Of a stretch of DNA of 64,000 nt, positions 17,814 to 27,086 are shown piece after piece. The position numbers were made by a program, and so were the translations under genes. The stretch is from CAZJQD01 sp964548165 [NCBI: uncultured bacterium] (GTDB taxonomy: Bacteria; UBA8481), in NCBI GenBank assembly GCA_964548165.1, contig CAZJQD010000009.1, forward strand, positions 21,598 through 85,597, written 5' to 3'. Within the stretch, counting starts at the first letter, position 1; each line of letters starts with the position of its first letter. Under the pieces are notes generated by a model. That model had not been told where the DNA came from and ran no database searches. It was given only the letters and a program-made list of their open reading frames with translations.

Positions 17814-17927
17814 GATGGTCAGTCTCCTTGCCCCTCTGGGGGCACATGTGTTCTCTTCAGGGGGAACGCGCAACAATCCAGGACGGGCCGCACGGCCCGC
17901 TTCACCCGAGCCTTCGGAAGCGCTTCG

Positions 17928-18722
17928 TCAGAAGTCCTTCTCGGGCGTTGAGGCGTTGGCGTAGAGCCGCTTGGGAATCCGTCCCGCGAGGTAGGCTTCC
18001 CGGCCCGCTACGATGGCCGCCGCCATGGCGCGCGCCATCCGGACCGGGTCATCCGCACCGGCGATCCCGGTGTTCAGGAGCACTCCCTCGACGCCGAGCT
18101 CCATGGCCCGGACGACGTCGGAGGCGGTCCCGACACCGGCGTCCACTATAACCGGACTCTCCACTTCTTCAAGGATAATCCGGATCTGGTTGGGGTTGAG
18201 GATGCCCTGCCCGGAGCCGATGGGGGCGGCCAGCGGCATGACGGCAGCCACGCCCATCTTGTCGAGCTTTCGGGCGACGATGGGATCGTCGTTCGTGTAG
18301 GCCCAGATCTCGAATCCCTCGTCGACGAGGACCTCGACGGCCTTGAGGGTCTCGGTGACGTCCGGCAGGAGCGTCTTCTGGTCGCCGAGCACCTCGAGCT
18401 TTACGCGGTTGCCGATCTCGAGCTCGCGCGCGAGCCGGGCGACGCGGATCGCCTCGTCGGCGGTGTAGCATCCGGCCGTGTTCGGGAGGAGGACGAAATG
18501 CTTCGGGATGAAATCGAGGAGCGTCTTCTGGTCGGGGCGGCCGAGGTCGAGGCGGCGCAGGGCGACGGTGACGACGTTGGACCCCGACGCGCCCAGGGCC
18601 TCCTGCATCAGTTCCATCGTCTTGTACTTGCCCGTGCCGACGACGAGGCGCGAGGTCAGCTCGAGCTTGCCGATCGTCAGCGTGCCGGTGGAGCGACGGC
18701 GCTCGGAGACGGACGGGTTCAC
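17928..18722 (-). CDS. thiG: Thiazole synthase
   Basis: 264 residues. ThiG makes the thiazole phosphate of thiamine from deoxyxylulose phosphate, dehydroglycine and ThiS-thiocarboxylate. The family pattern is complete: [43 protein letters not shown], the Schiff-base lysine in [33 protein letters not shown], and [16 protein letters not shown]. The start is taken as GTG at 18722, which forms a GTGA overlap with the stop of the upstream response regulator, so the two are translationally coupled. thiS is in the same run of genes but separated by the two-component pair. Confidence 0.95.
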   Translation of the reverse strand: MNPSVSERRRSTGTLTIGKLELTSRLVVGTGKYKTMELMQEALGASGSNVVTVALRRLDLGRPDQKTLLDFIPKHFVLLPNTAGCYTADEAIRVARLARELEIGNRVKLEVLGDQKTLLPDVTETLKAVEVLVDEGFEIWAYTNDDPIVARKLDKMGVAAVMPLAAPIGSGQGILNPNQIRIILEEVESPVIVDAGVGTASDVVRAMELGVEGVLLNTGIAGADDPVRMARAMAAAIVAGREAYLAGRIPKRLYANASTPEKDF

Positions 18723-19471
18723 TCGGAAATATCCGCGAGGGCGGCGTCCCATCCCTGCAGGAGGACGAAGTGCTTGAGGAAGCCGGACTCCGCGAGCGTG
18801 CGGCGGTGGTCGTCGCCGTTGGTCACGAGCTTGATTTCGCCGCCCGCTTTCCGGACCTGCTGCTGGGCCTTGGCGAGCTTGCCGAACGAGAGCGCCTGGA
18901 TGGCCCCGGTCCTCGTGAGGTCGAGGAGAATGAGCCTGGCGCCGGTCTCGGCCAGCCTCACGAGCTCGCTGGTCAGGGGCTCGTCGTCCACGGGGTAGGT
19001 GGCGCCGACCCTCGCGACGGCGGCCGATGGCCACGTGGAGGCGGGGATCGGTGCCGGAGCCAGCGCCTCGCCGGGAAGGCCGCCCGAGGCCTCGATCAGC
19101 TTGAAGACCTTCTGCATGAGGAGCTCGAGGTTGAAGGGCTTGACGATGTAGTCGCGGGCGCCGAGCTTGAGGGCGCGGAGGATGTCGTCCTCGGTGCCCT
19201 TGGCGCTGACGATGAGCACGGGGATCGCGGCCGTCTTGGGGGTGCTCTTGAGTTTTTCCAGGACCTGGTAGCCGTCGATGCCGGGCATCATGATATCGAG
19301 GAGGATGAGCTGGGGGATGTGGTTGGTCGCCAACGAGAGCGCGGCGAGCCCGTCGGGCGCGGCCAGGATCTCGAAGCCTCGACGCTTGAGGTTGAACTCG
19401 AGGATGTTCCGGACGTTGGTCTGATCGTCGACGACCAGGACCACGTGCTTCTTGCTTCCGCTACCGCTCAT
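18719..19471 (-). CDS. Response regulator with REC and STAS-like domains
   Basis: 250 residues. The receiver domain is intact: acidic pair D15-D16, phospho-acceptor Asp59 in [10 protein letters not shown], and the Lys in YIVKPF. After a linker (about 130-160), the C-terminal part ([48 protein letters not shown]) resembles a STAS/anti-anti-sigma fold rather than a DNA-binding domain. Output by protein contact is therefore likelier than direct transcription control. It overlaps the histidine kinase gene by ATGA and thiG by GTGA. Confidence 0.85.
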   Translation of the reverse strand: MSGSGSKKHVVLVVDDQTNVRNILEFNLKRRGFEILAAPDGLAALSLATNHIPQLILLDIMMPGIDGYQVLEKLKSTPKTAAIPVLIVSAKGTEDDILRALKLGARDYIVKPFNLELLMQKVFKLIEASGGLPGEALAPAPIPASTWPSAAVARVGATYPVDDEPLTSELVRLAETGARLILLDLTRTGAIQALSFGKLAKAQQQVRKAGGEIKLVTNGDDHRRTLAESGFLKHFVLLQGWDAALADISE

Positions 19472-21459
19472 TTCTCCGCTCCCTGCCTGGGCAGCATCAC
19501 CGTGAAGGTCGAGCCGGCTCCGACGCGCGACTGGACCTGGATGACGCCTCCATGCTGCTCGACGATGGCCCGGGCGATGGAGAGCCCGAGGCCTGTACCG
19601 GATCCTCCGGGCCGCGAGCCGGCGAGGCGATCGGTCTCTTCGGCGGCGAGCGTGGCCCGCGTCTGCGGAACCGTGAAGAACTCGCTGAAGATGGCGTCGA
19701 GCGCGTCGACCGGGATCCCGATACCGGTGTCTGAGATGCGAATATAGACGAAGTCCGATTCGCCCGCCACCGCGATGCAGACCTCCCCGGTCCGCGTGTA
19801 GCGGATGGCGTTTCCGGCGATATTGAGGATGACCTGGTAGATGCCGTCGGCGTCCCCGGCGCAGATGACGGGAGCGGCCGGGAGGTCCAGGCGCAGGGCC
19901 AGTCCCTTGCGCTCGGCGACGGGCTGGAGCGCGTCGGCGGCGGCCCGGGCCACTTCCAGGACGTCGACGGGATCCCGGGCCAGGGGCCGGTCGCGGGCGT
20001 GAAGGCGGGAGAGGTCCAGGAGCTGGTTGATGAGCCGCGTCAGCCGCTCGGCTTCCTCGCGCACCACGCCGAGGAACTGCCCGGCGGTGGCGGCGTCGAG
20101 CGTGCCGAGCTCGTTGATGAGCGTGTCGACGTAGCAGGCGATGGAGGTCAGGGGCGTCCGGAACTCGTGGCTGACGATCGAGACGAAGCGCGTCTTCATC
20201 TCGTTGGCCGCCTTGAGCTCGCGGATGGTCCGCGCGAGTTCCTCGTTGAGGTACTGCACCGCTACGTTATGGGCGCGGAGGTCGTTGAACATGCGGACGT
20301 TGCGAAGCGGGACCGCGGCGAGATCCGCGAGCGCGAGGAAGAGTTCCTTGCCGCGGCCGACGAAGGCGCCGCGTCGCGGCGAGCACGCGGCGAAGACGCC
20401 GTAGACGTCGCGGTCCGCCCGCGTGAGCGGACCCGAGAGCCGGACCGGGACGCAGATCCATCCCCCGTCGATGGCGTCGTGGACGGCGAGGTGGCCGCGG
20501 AGTCCCGCGCGCACGGGTTCCGCGAGGTGCGCCGGGTAATCGCGCTCTTCCTGGGCGGTGATGAGCCCGAACCAGGAGATGGGCAGGTAGGCCGGGAGAA
20601 GGTCGGCGAGGCGCTGCTCGATCTCCTGGGGCGAGAGGGCCTGCTGGAGCTCGCGGGCGACGCGGTTGCGGAAGGCGAGGTCCTGGAGGCTCTCGATGAG
20701 GTCGCGGTAGAGGAGGATATTGTCGAGCGTGAAGGCGGCGAGCGAGGCGAACGGCTGGAGATCCGGCAGCGGCGCGTCCTCGTCGCTGGGCTGGGGGATG
20801 GCGACGATGACGGCGTGGATGCGATCGCGGCCGCGGACGGGAACGAGCATGGGGACGTCGGGCAGGGTATCGACCTGGTCGCCGGCCAGCAGGTGGTGCG
20901 CGGCGGACCGGGCCTCGGCGTCGAGCGGGATGTGATCGAGCGAGGATTCGTCGATCGCGAGGTCGACCAGGGCGAAGGCGCCCGTTGCCCTGAGGGCCCG
21001 CTCGAGGTGCGCGCGCGTCTCCGCGGCCGTCGTGGCCCGGGCGAGATTGCTGCCGAGGGTCGCGAGCAGGGACAGGGTCGTGACGTTGCGGTTCAACCGG
21101 CGATTGGCGACTTCCGCGTCGATGACGCTCTGCGCGAGCTCGTCGGTGAGCTCGGTGGTCGCGGTCATGTCGGTCAGGAAGACCCCGCACTCGAGGTTCG
21201 GGAGGACCTCGACGGCGGCGCTGACCGTGCGCTCCCTGCCGTCCAGCCGGCACTTGATCTCGGGGACGCGCACCCCGCGGCGATGATCCCCCGCGAGGCG
21301 GATGGCCTCCGCCAGCTCCGGCGCATCCTCGTTGAGGGACTGTCCCTCGCGGAACCCGAGCGCGGCGGCGGCGGGATTGGCGTAACGCACGCGCCCGTCG
21401 ACCACCTTCAGGAAGGGGACCGGCAGCGCGTCGGCGCGCAGGGGTGCTGTCACGGGCAC
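19468..21459 (-). CDS. Sensor histidine kinase with PAS-like and GAF-like domains
   Basis: 663 residues. The N-terminus (PFLKVVDGRVRYANPAAAALGF) is PAS-like, followed by one or two GAF-type regions (about 130-390). The phospho-acceptor His lies in FVSIVSHEFRTPLTSI (near 430) and the ATPase domain shows NIAGNAIRYT, ISDTGIGI and SGTGLGLSIARAIVEQHGG. No transmembrane helices, so it is a cytoplasmic sensor. The start is taken as GTG at 21459, 4 nt after the thiS stop, with GGAGG in the end of thiS; an ATG at 21513 overlapping thiS is possible. It ends in an ATGA overlap with its cognate regulator. The signal is unknown; its place suggests thiamine or sulfur status but nothing proves it. Confidence 0.88.
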   Translation of the reverse strand: MPVTAPLRADALPVPFLKVVDGRVRYANPAAAALGFREGQSLNEDAPELAEAIRLAGDHRRGVRVPEIKCRLDGRERTVSAAVEVLPNLECGVFLTDMTATTELTDELAQSVIDAEVANRRLNRNVTTLSLLATLGSNLARATTAAETRAHLERALRATGAFALVDLAIDESSLDHIPLDAEARSAAHHLLAGDQVDTLPDVPMLVPVRGRDRIHAVIVAIPQPSDEDAPLPDLQPFASLAAFTLDNILLYRDLIESLQDLAFRNRVARELQQALSPQEIEQRLADLLPAYLPISWFGLITAQEERDYPAHLAEPVRAGLRGHLAVHDAIDGGWICVPVRLSGPLTRADRDVYGVFAACSPRRGAFVGRGKELFLALADLAAVPLRNVRMFNDLRAHNVAVQYLNEELARTIRELKAANEMKTRFVSIVSHEFRTPLTSIACYVDTLINELGTLDAATAGQFLGVVREEAERLTRLINQLLDLSRLHARDRPLARDPVDVLEVARAAADALQPVAERKGLALRLDLPAAPVICAGDADGIYQVILNIAGNAIRYTRTGEVCIAVAGESDFVYIRISDTGIGIPVDALDAIFSEFFTVPQTRATLAAEETDRLAGSRPGGSGTGLGLSIARAIVEQHGGVIQVQSRVGAGSTFTVMLPRQGAEK

Positions 21460-21463
21460 GAGC

Positions 21464-21676
21464 TCAACCGCCTCCGACGAAGTGGAGGATCTCGACCTGG
21501 TCGCCGTCGGCAAGCGGGGTGGCCGCCCAGGCGTCTCGCTTGACGAGCTCGCGGTTGCGCTCCACCGCCACGCGGCGGCCGGCGAGCCCGAGCGCGTCGA
21601 CGAGCGACTGCACCGTGGAGCCGGCGTCCACGCGCCGCGTCTCCCCGTTGACCACCAGCTCCAGCGCGTCGCTCAC
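21464..21676 (-). CDS. thiS: Sulfur carrier protein ThiS
   Basis: 70 residues with the beta-grasp pattern of Thi[28 protein letters not shown], then [15 protein letters not shown], and a C-terminal HFVGGG that provides the Gly-Gly tail for adenylation and thiocarboxylation. It supplies sulfur to ThiG. GTG start at 21676, 13 nt after the TPR gene. thiF and thiH or thiO are not in the window. Confidence 0.92.
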   Translation of the reverse strand: MSDALELVVNGETRRVDAGSTVQSLVDALGLAGRRVAVERNRELVKRDAWAATPLADGDQVEILHFVGGG

Positions 21677-21689
21677 GTCTCGCGGCCCG

Positions 21690-23405
21690 TCACAGCGTTC
21701 TCCGCGCGCGGCCCGGCACGTGGACGCCGCGGACGCGCAGGGGAACGCCGCGATGCATGGCCTCCCAGGGATCGGTCAGCCGGACACCCATGATCTGGCG
21801 CTGGATATTCGCCTGGGCCACGCTGTCGGCGTTGCTGGGATCGCGCGCGATCTTGAGCGCGGCCCAGTACTGCTGGACCGCGGCCATCGAGTCCCCGGCA
21901 AGCTCCAGGGCGACGCCGATGTTGTTGGCAAGCGCAGGATCGCGTTCCCGCGCATCGCCCAGGCCCTTGTAGAGGGCCATGGCGGTGTCGGGCTCGTTGG
22001 CCGCGAGATGGGCGTTGGCCAGAGCCCAGCGCGCGTCGGCGGTCGCCGCGATCGCCGGCGGCACGAGGGCATAGGACTGCAGGGCGCCGGAGGCGTCGCG
22101 GAGCAGGTACCGGCAGATGCCGATGTTGTAGTGCAGGAACGGGCCGTCGAATCCGTTGGCGACCGACTTGCGGAAGTGATCGAGCGCCTGGGGAATCATG
22201 TTGAGGTCGAAGAGCATGATGCAGCCCATGTTGTAGTTGGCCTTGGCGCTGTTGGGCTCCAGGTCCAGGGCCTTGTGGATGTCTTCCAGGGCTTCCCGGC
22301 CCTCGCCGTTGAAGTAGTGGATCTCGGAGCTCAGGATGTAGCCTGCGGCCGATTGCGGGGCGACCTCGATGGCCTGCTGCGCGAAGTCCCGTGCCCGCTC
22401 ATACTCGACGTTCTCCACGGCCAGGTAGCCGAGCGAGACGAGGATGTTCGGGCTCGGCTGGCGCTGGCGCGAGAGGACGTCGAGGAGCACCTTCTCGGCC
22501 TCGGCCAGCCGGTTCTGCCTCACGAGCAGATCGGCGTAGCCGGTCAACGTCTCGATGTTCTCGTCGCCGGACGGCCGCGCGAGCATGAGGTAATCCTCCT
22601 GGTCGCGCGCGGCCTGGACGCGTCCCCAGCGCAGGTAGGTCTCCCGCAGGTACCACCGGGGCATCAGGGAATTCGGGTTGCGCTCGATGGAGTTCACGAA
22701 CGCTTCCGCCGCCTCTTCGAAGCGCCCGTGGGCGAGAAGGACGCGACCGTGCAGGATCAGGCCATCACGTTGCCGGGCGTCGAGGGCGAGGACAGCCTGT
22801 GCCCTGCGCTCGGCCTCCTCGAGCTTGCCGTTGGCCAGGTGGATGTTGCCCGCGCCGACGGCACCGGCCGCGATCAGCCCGAGGTCCTGCTCGTCGGCGG
22901 CCGCGGCGATGGCGCGATCGAAGAGGTTCATGGCGCCTTCCTGGTCGCCGATGTCCTGGAGCGCTCGGGCGAAGTTGATCAGGGTCTCGGCGGGACGCGC
23001 GCCGAGCGAGAGCGCGACCCGCATCTCTTCGAGCCCGCCGATCGCGTCCCCGGCATAGACGGCGTTCAACCCGCGGTTCAAAGCCAGGTTCGCCCGCGTC
23101 GCGTTCGACGCGCGGTTGACGCCCCAGATCGTGCCCGCGAGGATCGCCGGGATCAGGATCGCCATCGCCGCCCATTGCCAGGGGCGGATGGCGTAGAACC
23201 CCTCGCGGCGGAACTTGCGGATCCGCCGGCCGATGGCCTTGTCCGCCAGGACGTCCGCCTTGAACTTCGCGACGGCCGCGCGAAATTTCTCCTCCTCCTG
23301 CTCCTTCCGCGCCGCTTCTTCCTCGGGACTGAGGGCCTGGAGGCCGGGGGCGTCGCTGTGCGCCTGCCGGAGCAGGGATTGGATGGAGTCGAGTTCTTCG
23401 GCCAT
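21690..23405 (-). CDS. Membrane-anchored TPR protein
   Basis: 571 residues. A charged cytoplasmic N-terminus with a short coiled coil (about 25-50) precedes one transmembrane helix ([18 protein letters not shown], about 72-90). The rest is a chain of about a dozen TPR units, for example AINLF-type and [22 protein letters not shown] segments. It probably acts as a protein-interaction scaffold at the membrane. The start is ATG at 23405, sharing one base with the stop of the methyltransferase gene (TGATG), with GAGGG seven bases upstream, so translation is coupled. thiS follows after 13 nt. Confidence 0.85.
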   Translation of the reverse strand: MAEELDSIQSLLRQAHSDAPGLQALSPEEEAARKEQEEEKFRAAVAKFKADVLADKAIGRRIRKFRREGFYAIRPWQWAAMAILIPAILAGTIWGVNRASNATRANLALNRGLNAVYAGDAIGGLEEMRVALSLGARPAETLINFARALQDIGDQEGAMNLFDRAIAAAADEQDLGLIAAGAVGAGNIHLANGKLEEAERRAQAVLALDARQRDGLILHGRVLLAHGRFEEAAEAFVNSIERNPNSLMPRWYLRETYLRWGRVQAARDQEDYLMLARPSGDENIETLTGYADLLVRQNRLAEAEKVLLDVLSRQRQPSPNILVSLGYLAVENVEYERARDFAQQAIEVAPQSAAGYILSSEIHYFNGEGREALEDIHKALDLEPNSAKANYNMGCIMLFDLNMIPQALDHFRKSVANGFDGPFLHYNIGICRYLLRDASGALQSYALVPPAIAATADARWALANAHLAANEPDTAMALYKGLGDARERDPALANNIGVALELAGDSMAAVQQYWAALKIARDPSNADSVAQANIQRQIMGVRLTDPWEAMHRGVPLRVRGVHVPGRARRTL

Positions 23406-24634
23406 CAGATCGCCCTCAGGACCGCGCATTTCAGGTAATCGGTCTCCGGAATTTCCAGGCGAACGGGGTGATCGGGCGCCGCGCCACGCCACTCCACGAG
23501 CGTGACTTCGCGGCCGGAATCATGGATGGCGCCGGCCAGGGTGGCGGCGAATTCCTCGCGCGGGGTGTGGAAGCTGCAGGAGGAGGTGAAGAGGAGGCCT
23601 CCCGGCGCCAGGAGCCGGAGGGCGCGGAGGTTGATCTCGCGGTAGCCCCGCGCCGCCCCGGCGGCCCCGGAAGCCGACCGCGTGAAGGTGGGCGGGTCGA
23701 GCGAGATGAGGTCGAAGCGGCGGCGCTCCTCCTGGAAGCGGCGCAGGGTATCGAAGGCGTTCTCCTCGAGGATCTCCACGTCGGCGCCGTTCCGGGCCGC
23801 GTCCGCGCGGAGGCCCTCGCAGGCCTCGGGCGACGACTCGATGGCCGTGACCGCCGTGGCGCCCGCGCGCGCCGCGTAGATGCCGAAGAGGCCGTGGTAG
23901 GCGAAGGCGTCCAGGACGGTCAAGCCGGCGCCGGGCTTGCCGTCCGCGATCGAGCGCGCCGCCAGCTCGGCGAAGCGCCTGTGGTTGAAGCGCTGATCGA
24001 GAAAGGCGCCTGTCTTCTGTCCCCCGAGCGGACGGACCGCCGCGCGCACGCCGTCCAGCGCGATAATGATCTCGCCGGGATCAGCGCCCGCGATCACGGC
24101 GATTCGCGGCTCGAGTCCCTCGTGCTTGCGCGACGGCGCGTCCGAGCGCTCCACGAGCGTCGTGCCTGCGAATTCCTCGATGAGCAGGTCCGCGATGAGC
24201 TCGCGGCGCCGGTCCATGCCGAGGGTGAGCAGTTGCAGGACGAGCACGTCCCCGTAGCGGTCGACGATGAGCCCCGGCAGGCCGTCGGCCTCGGAGAAGA
24301 TGAGCCGCTGGGTGTCGTCCGAAGCGTAGAAGCCCTGGCGTCGCGCGCGCGCCTCGCGGATGCGGCGGCGGATGAGATCAGGGCCGAGCGTGACGCCGGG
24401 ACGGCGCGTGACAATGCGGACGGCGATCTGGGAGCGGGGGTTCCAGGCGCCGCGGCCGACGAAGCGACCGCGCGCATCCACGACATCGACCTCGTCTCCG
24501 GGGGCGGCCTCGGGAGCGCTGGCCAGCTCGGAGCCATACACCCACGGATGACCGGCCAGGCAACGGTGGCGCATCGAGGCTTTGAGGGGCGCGAGCGGCG
24601 ATGGGGCAGCGGCGGCGGACATTGCTCGTGACAT
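23405..24634 (-). CDS. rlmI: RlmI-type SAM-dependent 23S rRNA methyltransferase
   Basis: 409 residues. A PUA-like N-terminal domain (HPWVYGSELASAP, GDEVDVVDARGRFVGRG) is followed by the RlmI/RlmK-type Rossmann methyltransferase: TGAFLDQRFNHR, VLDAFAYHGLFGIYAARAGA, VTAIESSPEACEGLRADA, and the catalytic-loop motif LDPPTFTRS. The family methylates C5 of a 23S rRNA cytidine in the cytoplasm. ATG at 24634 fits the family N-terminus; ATG at 24622 is also possible. The exact target base cannot be read from sequence. Confidence 0.88.
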   Translation of the reverse strand: MSRAMSAAAAPSPLAPLKASMRHRCLAGHPWVYGSELASAPEAAPGDEVDVVDARGRFVGRGAWNPRSQIAVRIVTRRPGVTLGPDLIRRRIREARARRQGFYASDDTQRLIFSEADGLPGLIVDRYGDVLVLQLLTLGMDRRRELIADLLIEEFAGTTLVERSDAPSRKHEGLEPRIAVIAGADPGEIIIALDGVRAAVRPLGGQKTGAFLDQRFNHRRFAELAARSIADGKPGAGLTVLDAFAYHGLFGIYAARAGATAVTAIESSPEACEGLRADAARNGADVEILEENAFDTLRRFQEERRRFDLISLDPPTFTRSASGAAGAARGYREINLRALRLLAPGGLLFTSSCSFHTPREEFAATLAGAIHDSGREVTLVEWRGAAPDHPVRLEIPETDYLKCAVLRAI

Positions 24635-24671
24635 CACGATACCATACCGGGCCCCGCCGAGGGTGCGGGAT

Positions 24672-27086
24672 TTATCGGGGAAGCGAGGGTCGGGCAAAGA
24701 GGGTGGAGATGTAGGCTCCGGGGCCGAATCCGCACATGGGGACCGCGCCCGTGTAGTCAGCCTCGTCGTGCGAGTAGAGCTCGCCGATGAGGTTGTAGTT
24801 CTTCGCGGACTGGGCCGTGACCCAATCCAGGAGAGCCTCGTAGCGGTCGGTCCTGCCAAGCCGGGCAAAGGCGACGGCGGTCCGGAGGTCGATGACCACC
24901 CACTCGTGCGTGTCGTAGTCGCCGCCGTCGTCGTTGCGCATGTAGCCGACGGTGTTGGGCTTCTTGAGGTATTGGTCGAAGATCTCGAGCGTGCGGGCGG
25001 CGACCGCGTGGTCGACGACGTCGAAGTTGATGCCCTCCACGGCTCCGGCGTCGAGACATTTCTCGATCGCGGTCTCCTCCTGCAGCCCGCGGATGAAGCC
25101 CCGCTCGTCGACGAATTGGCGGTTGAAGCCGGCCTTCAGGCGCTCCGCCTCGCGGCGATACTTCGCGGCCAGATCGGGCTTGTGTAACCGATCCGCCAGG
25201 CGCGCGGCGCTCACCAGGCCTTGGTAGGCGGTGGCGGAGGTGTAAGAGAAGCGGCGCGACCCGTTGTAGCCGTTGTCGCGGAGATGGCGTTCCCACGGGC
25301 CGGACTCCGCGCGGATGATGTCGCGATCCTCCTCGATGCAGTGGATGATCACGTCGGCGATGCGCGTGAAGATCGTCTCCTGCCAGCGCCTCAGGAAGGC
25401 GTCGTCGCGGTTCGCGGTGACGTAGCGATCCATGACCCAGAGGAAGAGCCCGAAGCCGTCGAGCTCGATGTTGGGATCGTCCCCGCCGTCGGATTCCTCC
25501 AGGCCGTTGCCGTAGTAGCGGCAGACCGAGATCTGGTAGGGGACGCCGACGCCGTGTTCGACCCCGTCCTGGAGGAACGACTCGTAGCGACCGGCCTCGG
25601 CCCCCAGGAAGAATTCCAGCCCCGCCTTGGCCTCGCGAAACTTGCGCGCGTGCACGAGGCCGTCGATGGCGTAGGAGCCGTCGCGAATCCAGCAGATGTT
25701 CCAGTGACCGGGCGGGAGGCTCGCGAGGATCTGACCGCGCGCTGAGCCCGGCTCGCGGCACTGCGCCATCTTGAGCACCGCCAGGGACTGTCGGAAGAGC
25801 TCCCGCTCGGCCGCGCTCTTGAAGCGCGGATGGCGCGCGCTTCTCTGCCAGTTTCGCCACCAGTGGCGTTCGGAGACCAGGAGCTGGCCCGGTGACTTCG
25901 CCTCGGGCTCGAGGTGGGGGCCGCCGCGCGTGTAGGTGATCGAGACGCCCAGCCACTCGTTGGATGCGCCCCAGCCGTCGAGGTGAAGGACGCCGTCGAC
26001 GATTCGCCCGCGCGCCTTGCCGTCGCCCGAAAGGAGGCGGAAGGTGAGAAAGTCCCGCCCGTCGGCGCTCCGCTGGACGAACGTCGTGTCCCGCCCGAAC
26101 CAGAGATCGCCGTCGCCGATCCGGAACTTCAAGGTGAAACGGGCCGGTCCCGTGAAGTCGCGCCCGGTCTTCACGAGGTAGTAGACGGTCTTTCGCGCGC
26201 TGGTGAAGGGAGCGAAGGCGTAGCACGCGACGGAACGGGGTCCGGCGTTCGTCGTCGATCCGGCCGTCGGGACCCCGAGATCGGCCGTGTAGCGCACGAT
26301 CCCGCTCCCGTTCTCGAACGCGGCATCGCGGATGGCCGGCGGCTGTTCGCTCGTGCCGAACCAGAACTCCTTCCCGAAATCGCGTGTCGTCGTCTGCTCG
26401 TCGTACTGCGAGTAGATGTGCTCGCGGAAGCTGTCGAAGACGCGGCGGGTGGTGTTGAACTTGGAGGAGGTCAGGCCGTTGGCGAACGGGATCTCCCAGA
26501 AGGACTGCTGGGGGGAGAATCGTTCCGCCACCTGCCTCGCCCAGGCCGCGGCGGAGAGGAGCTGGGGGATGCCTTCATAGAGGCCGCCGCCGCCGCCGCC
26601 GTCGTAGACGCGGACGGCGATGAGGTTCTCATCGCGGAGCAGGGCCGTCGGGATGGGATACGCCCGCTTGGCGCTCCATTGCGACGTGAAGGACGGAGGG
26701 AAGGTTCCCGTGCCGCCGATTCTCGTGCCGTTGATATAGACCTCGTCGGCATCGTCGATCTTGCCGAGCGCGAGGACGGGGTCGCCGCCATCCGAGGCGC
26801 CTAAAGCAGGCGCGAGGGCGGCTCGAGAGACGCGGAGGAAATACCAGCCCCAGCCGTCGTAGCCGGGAAAGCCGCCGTCCTCCCACTTGGCGTTGATGGC
26901 CAGGGGGCGCGCCGTGGCGGGCGGAGTCCGCGCCCACGCGAGGTCGTCACCCTGGGCGAAGGTCCAGCCGTCCCCGAACCGGATCGCCTCCGTGGAGGAT
27001 ACGGAAGGGTCGGCGCCCGCGAGCACGGCCAGGAGGACGAGGGAGGTGAGCGCCAGGGGGAGACGGGCGAGAAGGCGTCGATTCAC
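24672..27086 (-). CDS. Exported glucoamylase-like glycoside hydrolase
   Basis: 804 residues from GTG at 27086, forming a GTGA overlap with the permease stop. Signal peptide: RRLLARLPLALTSLVLLAVLAGA. Residues about 35-170 form a sugar-binding jelly roll like that of beta-galactosidases (DADEVYINGTRIGGTGTFPPSF, ENLIAVRVYDGGG). The C-terminal half is an alpha/alpha barrel of the glucoamylase (GH15-like) kind, with WNICWIRDGSYAIDGL near residue 460, NIELDGFGLFLWVMDRY and YTSATAYQGLVSAARLAD. As the last gene of a sugar ABC transporter run, it should release a saccharide in the periplasm or outside for import. Family number and substrate are uncertain. Confidence 0.82.
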   Translation of the reverse strand: MNRRLLARLPLALTSLVLLAVLAGADPSVSSTEAIRFGDGWTFAQGDDLAWARTPPATARPLAINAKWEDGGFPGYDGWGWYFLRVSRAALAPALGASDGGDPVLALGKIDDADEVYINGTRIGGTGTFPPSFTSQWSAKRAYPIPTALLRDENLIAVRVYDGGGGGGLYEGIPQLLSAAAWARQVAERFSPQQSFWEIPFANGLTSSKFNTTRRVFDSFREHIYSQYDEQTTTRDFGKEFWFGTSEQPPAIRDAAFENGSGIVRYTADLGVPTAGSTTNAGPRSVACYAFAPFTSARKTVYYLVKTGRDFTGPARFTLKFRIGDGDLWFGRDTTFVQRSADGRDFLTFRLLSGDGKARGRIVDGVLHLDGWGASNEWLGVSITYTRGGPHLEPEAKSPGQLLVSERHWWRNWQRSARHPRFKSAAERELFRQSLAVLKMAQCREPGSARGQILASLPPGHWNICWIRDGSYAIDGLVHARKFREAKAGLEFFLGAEAGRYESFLQDGVEHGVGVPYQISVCRYYGNGLEESDGGDDPNIELDGFGLFLWVMDRYVTANRDDAFLRRWQETIFTRIADVIIHCIEEDRDIIRAESGPWERHLRDNGYNGSRRFSYTSATAYQGLVSAARLADRLHKPDLAAKYRREAERLKAGFNRQFVDERGFIRGLQEETAIEKCLDAGAVEGINFDVVDHAVAARTLEIFDQYLKKPNTVGYMRNDDGGDYDTHEWVVIDLRTAVAFARLGRTDRYEALLDWVTAQSAKNYNLIGELYSHDEADYTGAVPMCGFGPGAYISTLFARPSLPR

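Noticed and set aside
21677-21800. TPP riboswitch upstream of thiS
   Set aside because: thiS follows a coding gene after 13 nt and no thi-box sequence was found near thiS, thiG or the start of their gene run.
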